Made by a program: the position numbers and the translations under genes. Below are positions 1-7,092 of a stretch of 64,000 bases of DNA, piece by piece. The DNA is from Hydrogenophilales bacterium 28-61-23 (lineage in GTDB: Bacteria; Pseudomonadota; Gammaproteobacteria; Burkholderiales; Thiobacillaceae). The notes below the pieces were generated by a model. It did no database searches. It was not told the DNA's origin and was given only the letters and a program-made list of their open reading frames with translations. The number at the start of each line of letters is the position of its first letter. The first letter of the stretch is position 1. The DNA is taken from the NCBI GenBank assembly GCA_002281555.1, contig NCGJ01000008.1, forward strand, positions 46,162 to 110,161. The letters run 5' to 3'.

Positions 1-1
1 C

Positions 2-1096
2 GGCGGGCTGGCGATCAAATACCGTATCGACGGCGTGCTCAACGCGGTGGCGCAAGCGCCCGGCCGCGAGATGGCCGAGCATGTCATTTCGCGCGTCAAG
101 GTCATGGCCGAACTGGACATCGCCGAACGCCGCATTCCGCAGGACGGCCGCTTCAAGGTGCAGATGCGCGGCCGCGAAATCGACTTGCGCGTGTCGATCA
201 TGCCGGGCGTATTCGGCGAAGACGCGGTGTTGCGCATCCTCGACCGCCAGTCGCTGGCCGACGAACTCAAGGTGATTTCGCTCGAACGTCTGGGTTACCA
301 CGGCGACAACCTGGCCGGCATCCGCCGCTTGGCGCGCGAACCCTATGGCATGTTCCTGGTCACCGGGCCGACCGGCAGCGGCAAGACCACCACGCTGTAC
401 GCCGCCATTTCCGAGATCAATACCGGCCAGGACAAGATCATCACCATCGAAGACCCGGTCGAATACCAGTTGGCCGGCATCCTGCAGATTCCGGTCAACG
501 AGAAGAAGGGCCTCACCTTCGCGCGCGGTCTGCGTTCCATCCTGCGCCACGACCCGGACAAGATCATGGTGGGCGAGATTCGCGACTCGGAAACCGCGCA
601 GATCGCGGTGCAGTCGGCGCTCACCGGCCACCTGGTGTTCACCACGGTGCACGCCAACAACGTGTTCGACGTGATCGGCCGCTTCATGCACATGGGGGTC
701 GATCCATACAGCTTCGTGTCCGCGCTGAACGGCATCCTGGCGCAGCGGTTGGTGCGGGTGAATTGTCCGCATTGCGCCGAAGCGGTGACGCCCAGCGCCC
801 AACTCCTGGCCGATTCCGGCCTGACCCCGGAACGCGCCGCCGGCTTCGATTTCCGCGCCGGCAAGGGCTGCGGCCAGTGTCGCGGCAGCGGTTACAAGGG
901 CCGCCACGCCATCGCCGAAATGATGGTACTGAACGACGAAATCCGCGAACTCATCGTCACCCGCGCCTCCATCCGCCAGGTCAAGGAAGCCGCCGCGCGC
1001 GCCGGCGTGCAAAACCTGCGCGAAGCCGCGCTGGACATGGTGCGACGCGGCGAGACCACACTGGAAGAGATCAACCGTGTCACCTTCGTTGCCTGA
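2..1096 (+). CDS. gspE: Type II secretion / pilus assembly ATPase GspE (5' partial)
   Basis: This is the C-terminal two thirds of a GspE/PilB-type secretion ATPase; the gene starts before the window, and the frame is open from base 2 (GGLAIKYRIDGVLN, a conserved stretch of the family). Walker A (GPTGSGKTTT) lies near 365-394, and the Asp box and Walker B (DPDKIMVGEIRD) near 550-590. The zinc-binding CPHC and CGQC pairs of the C-terminal metal domain are at about 764-775 and 869-880. The family works as a cytoplasmic hexamer that drives pseudopilus assembly. The stop (TGA 1094-1096) overlaps the next ATG, so the genes are translationally coupled. The family call is firm; gspE versus a pilB/mshE-type paralogue is inferred from the downstream genes. 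Confidence 0.93.
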   Translation, partial: GGLAIKYRIDGVLNAVAQAPGREMAEHVISRVKVMAELDIAERRIPQDGRFKVQMRGREIDLRVSIMPGVFGEDAVLRILDRQSLADELKVISLERLGYHGDNLAGIRRLAREPYGMFLVTGPTGSGKTTTLYAAISEINTGQDKIITIEDPVEYQLAGILQIPVNEKKGLTFARGLRSILRHDPDKIMVGEIRDSETAQIAVQSALTGHLVFTTVHANNVFDVIGRFMHMGVDPYSFVSALNGILAQRLVRVNCPHCAEAVTPSAQLLADSGLTPERAAGFDFRAGKGCGQCRGSGYKGRHAIAEMMVLNDEIRELIVTRASIRQVKEAAARAGVQNLREAALDMVRRGETTLEEINRVTFVA

Positions 1097-1911
1097 TGAG
1101 GTTGCCTGATATGTCGTTCGATTTCCTGCCCGAACGTCTTTTCCCCGCGCATCGGCTGGCCTTGCTGGCGGATCGCTGGGTCTTGCGCGCGGCCGGCGGG
1201 GCGACCCCGATCGAAGTTGAATTCGATGGCGATACGCCATTGCCGGCGCTGGAAACCTTGCTTGAAAAAAACAACGTATCCGGCCGCCTGCGCATCACCC
1301 TGTCGCACCATCATGTGCGCCTGTTCCTGGCGCCCGCGCCGCCGGCCTGGCTGAATCGGGAAGAAATGCTGGCCTGGATCGGCGCCACGCTTGCCACCAC
1401 GCTGGGCGGCCTGGGTGACAAAAGCGGTGGCTGGCAACTGGCCTGGGATATCACGCCGCCCGGTCAACCCATCGTAGTGGCGGCCGTGGCGGAGACTTTG
1501 TCGGCCGGGATTAACGCGCTATGCCACAAGCGCGGCATCAAATTGATCGGCATGCGGCCCTGGCTGGCGGAAACCTGGCGGCGCCGAAGCGGGCAGCTTG
1601 CGCATGCGACCGGCTGGTACGCGCTGCTGGAACCCGGCAGCCAGATTCTGTTGCGTTTGCGGCGCGGCCGGCCGGTTGCCCTGCGCCAACGCCAGACCGG
1701 CGCCGATCCCGCCGCCGAACTGGAAGCCTTGTTGGCGCGTGAAAGCCTGCTCGCCGATTTGCCGGTGGGCGGCCCGCTCTGGCTGGAGCGAACCGGCGCG
1801 GGGCTGGATCGCGAGCGTATTTCTGAAAAACTCGCGGCCCGGCTCGGCGGCCGTTATGCGCTGCATGAGCTCGCCGGCCCGACCGATATCGCACAGGCGA
1901 TGCTGCAATGA
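1096..1911 (+). CDS. GspL/PilM-like component of the secretion operon
   Basis: The product is a 271-residue protein without an obvious signal peptide or transmembrane segment. The ATG at 1096 overlaps the gspE stop (TGATG); an alternative ATG is at 1111. No catalytic motif is recognisable. By position (ATPase, this gene, then PilN- and PilO-like genes) it takes the place of PilM, or of the cytoplasmic part of GspL, the actin-like protein linking the ATPase to the inner-membrane proteins. That role is inferred from gene order and length, because I cannot see a convincing actin-fold nucleotide signature. Its stop overlaps the next ATG by 4 bases. Confidence 0.6.
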   Translation: MRLPDMSFDFLPERLFPAHRLALLADRWVLRAAGGATPIEVEFDGDTPLPALETLLEKNNVSGRLRITLSHHHVRLFLAPAPPAWLNREEMLAWIGATLATTLGGLGDKSGGWQLAWDITPPGQPIVVAAVAETLSAGINALCHKRGIKLIGMRPWLAETWRRRSGQLAHATGWYALLEPGSQILLRLRRGRPVALRQRQTGADPAAELEALLARESLLADLPVGGPLWLERTGAGLDRERISEKLAARLGGRYALHELAGPTDIAQAMLQ

Positions 1912-2435
1912 ATCTCGATTTCAACGTTCAAAGCTCGCGCCCGGGCGGCCTGTCCTGGCTGCTGCTCGTTATCGGCCTGGCCGCGGCCGCCTGGGTGATG
2001 CAGGCCTGGCAGACCGCCGATGCCGGTTTCAGCGCGGCGCAGGCGCGCATCGCCAGTCTGCAGGCCAAACCGGCGCAACGCCCGTCCGAGAAAACGGCCA
2101 AGGCGAGGCGTGTCGATGCGGCCGCGCAAAATCGTCAGCGCACTGACGACGCCGCGCGCGGCCAGTTGGCCTTGCCCTGGACGCGCTTGCTGGAAACCTT
2201 GCAGCGTCAACAATCGCCGGGTGTCGCGCTGTTGAGTCTGGATGCCGACGGCCATCGGGGCGATTTCACGCTGACCGCGTTCGCCAAAAATCATGCCGCC
2301 ATGCTGGACTATTTCGAAGAACTGCAACGCGTGCCGGGTTTCACCCAGGTCAGCCTGAGCCGGCACGAATTGCGCGAAGTCGATGCCGACACGGTCGTTT
2401 ATTTCAGCCTGCGCGGCCTGTGGACACAGCCATGA
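1908..2435 (+). CDS. PilN-like inner-membrane secretion protein
   Basis: The product has 175 residues: a short cytoplasmic N-terminus, one transmembrane segment at about residues 17-33 (WLLLVIGLAAAAWVMQA), then a charged, Gln/Ala-rich, probably coiled-coil periplasmic part (about 35-85) and a small folded C-terminal domain. This is the architecture of PilN and of the periplasmic half of GspL. The ATG overlaps the previous stop (ATGA at 1908-1911), and the 3' end overlaps the next gene the same way. The function in the secretion platform is inferred from topology and gene order. Confidence 0.65.
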   Translation: MNLDFNVQSSRPGGLSWLLLVIGLAAAAWVMQAWQTADAGFSAAQARIASLQAKPAQRPSEKTAKARRVDAAAQNRQRTDDAARGQLALPWTRLLETLQRQQSPGVALLSLDADGHRGDFTLTAFAKNHAAMLDYFEELQRVPGFTQVSLSRHELREVDADTVVYFSLRGLWTQP

Positions 2436-2983
2436 AAAACAGCTCATTCAGTTCGTTGCGGCCGCTCGATTGGTTGCGCTATTTCGTCGCGCGCCTGGGC
2501 TGGCCGGGCACGTTGGGCCTGGCCTTGCTGGTGTCGGCCTGGCTGGTGCATGGCCTGGATGTGCAACCCAGAATCGATGCCGGCATCGAAATGGAACAGC
2601 GCGCCGAACGTCTGTCCAAGCAGGCCAGGCCGGTGCGCGAGGCGGAAGCGACACGCTCCGTCGCGCTGAGCGAGACGCTGCCGGGCGCGGAACGGATTCC
2701 GGAAGCCGTCGCGCGTCTGTTCGCCGCCGCCACGCATGCCGGTTTGAGCCTGAAGCAGGGCGTCTACCGCCCGGCTGGGGAGAAATCGAGCGGCATGATG
2801 CGTTATCAGATCAGCCTGCCGGTGACCGGCAATTACCCGGCGATACGCGCTTTTGTGGCCGAAGCGCTGGAACGGGAGCGCAGCCTTGCGCTCGACGGCA
2901 TCCGGCTGGCGCGCACGCGCATGGACAGCGACGAGATCGAAGCCGAATTGCGTTTCACCCTGTTTCTGGGAGCGGCGCGATGA
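2432..2983 (+). CDS. PilO/GspM-like inner-membrane secretion protein
   Basis: The product has 183 residues from the ATG at 2432, which overlaps the upstream stop; a GTG at 2420 is in frame but less likely. It has a transmembrane segment at roughly residues 24-41, a coiled-coil region (about 45-85) and a C-terminal ferredoxin-like-sized domain. This is the usual PilO/GspM plan: these proteins pair with PilN/GspL in the inner-membrane platform. The pattern of 4-base overlaps on both sides places it firmly in the operon. The exact orthology (PilO or GspM) cannot be decided by eye. Confidence 0.65.
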   Translation: MKNSSFSSLRPLDWLRYFVARLGWPGTLGLALLVSAWLVHGLDVQPRIDAGIEMEQRAERLSKQARPVREAEATRSVALSETLPGAERIPEAVARLFAAATHAGLSLKQGVYRPAGEKSSGMMRYQISLPVTGNYPAIRAFVAEALERERSLALDGIRLARTRMDSDEIEAELRFTLFLGAAR

Positions 2984-3531
2984 CGACCAGACAAGTGGTT
3001 CTCGTCCTTGCTCTGGCCGCGACCCTGGCTGCCGTCTGGCTGGCCGAGGAGGGCGAGTTGGGCGGGGCGGGCGATGCGGGCGATGCGGGCGATGCGGTTG
3101 AAGAAACCGTCATCGTCGAATCCTCTCCGCGCCGTCGCCCGGCGGGCGCGGCCTTGAATGCTGCAACGGCGCGCCAGACGGAAACGCGGGCCGATAGCGA
3201 AATGGGCACCAACGAAACGGCTGCCCGTTTTGCAGTCGGCGGCGCCGATCTGTTCCCGGTTCAATCCTGGAAACCGCCACCGCCGCCCGCGCCCATCGTT
3301 GTCGCTCCGCCGCCTCCGCCGCCGCAAGCGCCACCTTTGCCGTTCAAATTTGTCGGGCGTTGGGATGGCGGCGACGGCGAATTGTTTTTTCTGGCCCAGG
3401 GCGAGAAAACGGTGACGCTGCGCGCCGGCCAGACCCTTGCGCAATGGCGTCTCGACTCGATTGCCGCCAATACGATGAACTTCACCTATGTCCCCTTGCA
3501 ACAACAACGCCAACTGAGATTCGGCCCATGA
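2980..3531 (+). CDS. GspC/PilP-like proline-rich secretion protein
   Basis: The product has 183 residues. An N-terminal hydrophobic segment (about 6-20) is followed by a low-complexity acidic stretch with repeated GDA units (about 27-40), then a linker with two polyproline runs (about 97-118), and a short C-terminal domain with the pattern FKFVGRWDGG...VTLRAGQTL. That C-terminal pattern is the homology-region fold of GspC/PilP proteins, which contact the secretin in the periplasm. The ATG at 2980 overlaps the previous stop. It sits directly before the secretin gene, as expected for this partner. The short GDA repeat could vary in copy number between strains. Confidence 0.65.
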   Translation: MTTRQVVLVLALAATLAAVWLAEEGELGGAGDAGDAGDAVEETVIVESSPRRRPAGAALNAATARQTETRADSEMGTNETAARFAVGGADLFPVQSWKPPPPPAPIVVAPPPPPPQAPPLPFKFVGRWDGGDGELFFLAQGEKTVTLRAGQTLAQWRLDSIAANTMNFTYVPLQQQRQLRFGP

Positions 3532-5498
3532 TTGCGACTTTGATGCCTACTTTTCCACGCATGAATCCGATGCGCGCAAGTTCTCCACGAAACGCGGTTT
3601 TCGTTTTGCTGACCTTGTTTGTGCTGGCGTTGGTACTGGCCGGCTGCGCCAGCGACAACGGGCTGAAACAAGGCAATAAATTGATCGCCGAAGGCAAACC
3701 GCGCGAGGGGCTGGCTGAACTGAAAAGCGCGATGCAGAAAAATCCCGACGATCTGCATGTGCGCACCGCCTATGTGCGCCAGCGCGATCAGCTCATCGGC
3801 CAGCTTTTGGCGCAGGCCGATGCCGCTCTGCGCACCGAGCAGATGGACGCCGCGCAAAGCTTGTATCGCGAGGTGCTCGGCTTGCACCCGGAAAATCCGC
3901 GCGCCGCGGATGGCTTGGCCAATGTTGAAATCGGCCGGCGCAATCAGGTCTTGCTGGCCGACGCCGAAGCGGCAATGAAGCGGGACGACCTGGAAGTGGC
4001 GCGCGGCAAGCTGCGCGCGATTCTGGCGCGCGAACCGTCGCATCAAACGGCACGCGCGCTGCTGGTGCAAGTCGAAGAAAAAGCCGGTCGCGGCGGCTTG
4101 CTCGAATCGCCCCAGTTGACCGCGGCATTCCGCAAAACGGTAACCCTGGAGTTCCGCGATGCGCCGTTGAAACTGGTGTTCGATGCCGTTTCCCGCCAGT
4201 CCGGTCTCAAATTCGTGTTCGACAAGGATGTCAGGCTGGATCAGAAAACCACCTTGTTCGCGCCGAATACCTCGATTGCCGATGCCATCGACATGCTGCT
4301 GGCGACCAACCAGCTGGGCAAGAAAACCCTGAGCGGCAATGCCCTGCTGTTGTATCCGAACACGCCCGCCAAGCAGCGCGATTATCAGGACATGATCGTG
4401 CGCGCATTCTTCCTGGCCAACGCCGACGCGAAACAGACCATGGCGATGATCAAGACCATGGTCAAAACCAAGGATGCCCACGTCGATGACAAGCTCAACC
4501 TGCTGGTCATCCGCGACACCCCGGAAGCGGTGCGCCTGGCCGAAAAGCTGGTCAAAGTGGCCGACCGCCCCGAGCCGGAAGTGATGCTGGAAGTCGAAAT
4601 CCTGGAGGTGAAGCGGAGCAAATTGCAGGAGTTGGGCGTGCAGTGGCCGACGCAGTTCAGTGTGCTGGCTAAGCGGGAAGTGCCAGTGCAAACCGTCAGT
4701 GGTACTGGGTCGGCAGTTGCAACCAATACCCAATTTATCGATGTGCCCATGTCACTGGATTTGCTGACCCACATTCGAGGTTCCACGATAGGCATCAGTC
4801 CCACGCCTGGCGTCATCGCCAGCAAAACCGACGGCGACGTCAACATCCTGGCCAACCCGCGCATCCGGGTGAAGAACAAGGAGAAAGCCAAGGTTCACGT
4901 CGGCGACAAGGTGCCGGTGATCACCTCCAACGTCACCTCCACCGGCGTCACTTCCGAGTCGGTCAGCTTTCTCGATGTCGGCCTCAAGCTGGACGTCGAG
5001 CCGCAGGTCTATCTGGAAGGCGAGGTCGGCATCAAGGTCGGGCTGGAGGTATCCAATATCGTCCAGCAGATCAAGACCGCGACCGGCACGCTGACTTATC
5101 AACTGGGCAGCCGCAATGCCACCACGACCTTGCGCCTCAAGGATGGCGAGACCCAGGTGCTGGCCGGCTTGATCTCCGACGAGGAGCGCGCCAGCGCCAG
5201 CAAGGTGCCGGGTCTGGGCGATATCCCGATCCTGGGCCGTCTGTTCTCCAGCCACCGCGATGAAAACAGCAAATCCGAAATCGTCCTGCTGATCACGCCG
5301 CGCATTCTGCGCAATATCGAACGGCCGGAACTGGCCGACATCGAATTCTTCGCCGGCACCGAGTCATCCGCCGCGAGCCAGCCCTTGCGTTTGCGTCCGG
5401 CCTTGTCGATACCCCAGCGCATGCAGGAATCGCCCGCCGAAGAGATCGTCGAGCCGCAAATCGACGTACCGCCGCCACCGGCGGTGGACGCGAAGTAG
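3528..5498 (+). CDS. gspD: Type II secretion secretin GspD
   Basis: The product is a 656-residue outer-membrane secretin. The N-terminus has a lipoprotein-type signal (ALVLAGCAS, lipobox Cys about residue 40), then a tetratricopeptide-like helical region (about 42-185), the secretin N-domains (about 200-345), and the C-terminal secretin core with the conserved stretch VPGLGDIPILGRLFSS at about residues 561-576. The family forms the outer-membrane channel for the pseudopilus system. The lipobox and TPR-like extension are unlike classical Gammaproteobacterial GspD and closer to MshL/PilQ-like secretins. The ATG at 3528 overlaps the upstream stop by 4 bases. Confidence 0.9.
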   Translation: MIATLMPTFPRMNPMRASSPRNAVFVLLTLFVLALVLAGCASDNGLKQGNKLIAEGKPREGLAELKSAMQKNPDDLHVRTAYVRQRDQLIGQLLAQADAALRTEQMDAAQSLYREVLGLHPENPRAADGLANVEIGRRNQVLLADAEAAMKRDDLEVARGKLRAILAREPSHQTARALLVQVEEKAGRGGLLESPQLTAAFRKTVTLEFRDAPLKLVFDAVSRQSGLKFVFDKDVRLDQKTTLFAPNTSIADAIDMLLATNQLGKKTLSGNALLLYPNTPAKQRDYQDMIVRAFFLANADAKQTMAMIKTMVKTKDAHVDDKLNLLVIRDTPEAVRLAEKLVKVADRPEPEVMLEVEILEVKRSKLQELGVQWPTQFSVLAKREVPVQTVSGTGSAVATNTQFIDVPMSLDLLTHIRGSTIGISPTPGVIASKTDGDVNILANPRIRVKNKEKAKVHVGDKVPVITSNVTSTGVTSESVSFLDVGLKLDVEPQVYLEGEVGIKVGLEVSNIVQQIKTATGTLTYQLGSRNATTTLRLKDGETQVLAGLISDEERASASKVPGLGDIPILGRLFSSHRDENSKSEIVLLITPRILRNIERPELADIEFFAGTESSAASQPLRLRPALSIPQRMQESPAEEIVEPQIDVPPPPAVDAK

Positions 5499-6025
5499 TG
5501 ATTGCTGGCGACCGATTGGATGTGAGCAAGCGCATGCGAGCCGTGGCCGCAAATCGACCCGCAAGCGGCTTCACGCTGATTGAACTGGTCATCACCGTCG
5601 CCATACTCGGCGTGCTGGCCATGCTCGCCGTGCCCATGCTGCAAGCGACCGCGCAGCGCCAGAAAGAGGTCGAACTGCGTTCGGCCTTGCGCGAGATCCG
5701 CACCGCCATCGACGCCTATCATCAGGCTGTGCTGGACAAGAAAATCAAGGTGGCGCAAGACGCCAGCGGTTATCCGCCCGACCTGGACTCGCTCAGCAAG
5801 GGCGTGCCCGATAGCCTGCGCCCCGATGACCGGCTGATCTATTTTCTGCGCCGTTTGCCGCGCGACCCGTTCCATGCCGATCCGGAAACGCCCGCCGCCG
5901 AGACCTGGGGCGTGCGCAGCTATGCCAGCGCCCCGGACGAGCCCCAGCCCGGCGACGATGTGTTCGATGTCTACTCGCTTTCGGTCAAGAAGGGCTTGAA
6001 TGGCGTGCCCTACAGGGAATGGTGA
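5498..6025 (+). CDS. Pseudopilin (GspG-like)
   Basis: The product is a class III-type prepilin with the processing motif G^FTLIELV at about residues 23-30, with Glu5 present, followed by the hydrophobic helix ITVAILGVLAMLAVPML. Prepilin peptidase cuts after the Gly, and the mature protein enters the pseudopilus. The longest frame starts with GTG at 5498, overlapping the gspD stop by one base; GTG 5522 and ATG 5534 (MRAVAANRP) are also possible and give a more usual short leader. It overlaps the next gene by 7 bases. It is one of three pseudopilin-like genes in tandem. Confidence 0.85.
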   Translation: MIAGDRLDVSKRMRAVAANRPASGFTLIELVITVAILGVLAMLAVPMLQATAQRQKEVELRSALREIRTAIDAYHQAVLDKKIKVAQDASGYPPDLDSLSKGVPDSLRPDDRLIYFLRRLPRDPFHADPETPAAETWGVRSYASAPDEPQPGDDVFDVYSLSVKKGLNGVPYREW

Positions 6026-6447
6026 AGCGCATGAAGGTCGATCTGTCCGATTTCAAAGCCCCGCGCGCGCGCAAGGGTTTCACCTTGATCGAACTGCTGG
6101 TGGTGCTGTCCATCATTGCCATCTTGCTGACCATATCCGCGCCGCGTTACTTCCAGCATGTCGAGCGTTCCAAGGAGGCGGTGCTGCGCGAAAACCTGGC
6201 CACGGTGCGCGATGCGATCGATCAATACCACGCCGACAAGGGTGTCTGGCCGGATTCCTTGCAAGCGCTGGTCGACGACCATTACCTGCGCGCCCTGCCG
6301 CGCGATCCCATCACCGAAAGCAGCGAAACCTGGTTGCTGGAAGCGCCAACGGAACCAGGCTCGGAACAGGCGGCGGGCGGCGTCTACAACCTGCACAGCG
6401 GCGCAGAAGGCAATGGCAGCGATGGCAAAGCGTATTCGGAGTTGTAA
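6019..6447 (+). CDS. Pseudopilin (GspG-like)
   Basis: The product has 142 residues with a canonical prepilin cleavage site G^FTLIELLVVLSIIAILL (Gly about residue 20, Glu5 present) and the typical GspG-like soluble part: YHADKGVWPDSL followed by LPRDPITES. The ATG at 6019 overlaps the upstream gene; ATG 6031 is an alternative start. By family it is a major or minor pseudopilin inserted in the inner membrane and processed by prepilin peptidase. Its 3' end overlaps the next gene by 26 bases. Confidence 0.88.
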   Translation: MVKRMKVDLSDFKAPRARKGFTLIELLVVLSIIAILLTISAPRYFQHVERSKEAVLRENLATVRDAIDQYHADKGVWPDSLQALVDDHYLRALPRDPITESSETWLLEAPTEPGSEQAAGGVYNLHSGAEGNGSDGKAYSEL

Positions 6448-6931
6448 ATGCCAGACCGGTTTTTTGATGCTTTTCCTGCTCTTCCTGATCGCAAGCCTCG
6501 GCGTCGCGATGGCTGCGCTGGGCACGCTCTGGCACACCCAAGCCCAGCGCGAAAAGGAAGCAGAATTGCTGTTCATCGGAGATCAGTACCGGCAGGCCAT
6601 CGAGCGTTATTACCGACTGACGCCCGGAACGGCCAAACAATATCCACCTAGTTTCGATGTGCTGCTGCTTGACCCGAGATTTCCAACGACAGTTCGGCAT
6701 CTGCGGCGCTTGTACCGCGACCCAATCACGGGAAGTGAGCAATGGGGACTGGAGAAAACCGCCGACGGCGGAATCAGCGGAGTGCACAGTCTCTCGGACA
6801 AAGAACCCAGGAAGAAATCCGGGTTTTCGGCGGTTTATGCCGATTTCGAGGGAAAGACTAAATATGCGGACTGGATATTCAAGGCGATGCCGCTAGAAGA
6901 CGCTGCCAATGCTGGAGCAAGGGCGCGTTGA
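6422..6931 (+). CDS. Pseudopilin-like protein lacking the conserved Glu5
   Basis: The product has 169 residues. The start chosen (ATG 6422) gives a short basic leader, then TGFLMLFLLFLIASLG, a hydrophobic helix preceded by Gly-Phe as in prepilins but with no Glu at position +5. The remainder resembles a pseudopilin soluble domain (REKEAELLFIGDQYRQAIE, then YRDPITGSEQWGL). It reads through the last 26 bases of the previous gene in another frame. Such degenerate members occur as the last pseudopilin in some betaproteobacterial clusters, and GspK-type minor pseudopilins also lack Glu5. A tip or initiation role is an inference. Confidence 0.75.
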   Translation: MAKRIRSCKCQTGFLMLFLLFLIASLGVAMAALGTLWHTQAQREKEAELLFIGDQYRQAIERYYRLTPGTAKQYPPSFDVLLLDPRFPTTVRHLRRLYRDPITGSEQWGLEKTADGGISGVHSLSDKEPRKKSGFSAVYADFEGKTKYADWIFKAMPLEDAANAGARAR

Positions 6932-7092
6932 GTCGAGCGCTGATGACTAATTGGAATGCCGTAGGACTAACCCTTATGTCTTTCGAGATATTGCGAAACA
7001 CCAGCGAAAGTATTCACAATTCCGCCCGCATAAACGCCTGAAATTTTGAGACACGTCAGGTACTGACAGAACAAATCGAGGGAGAAAAAATC

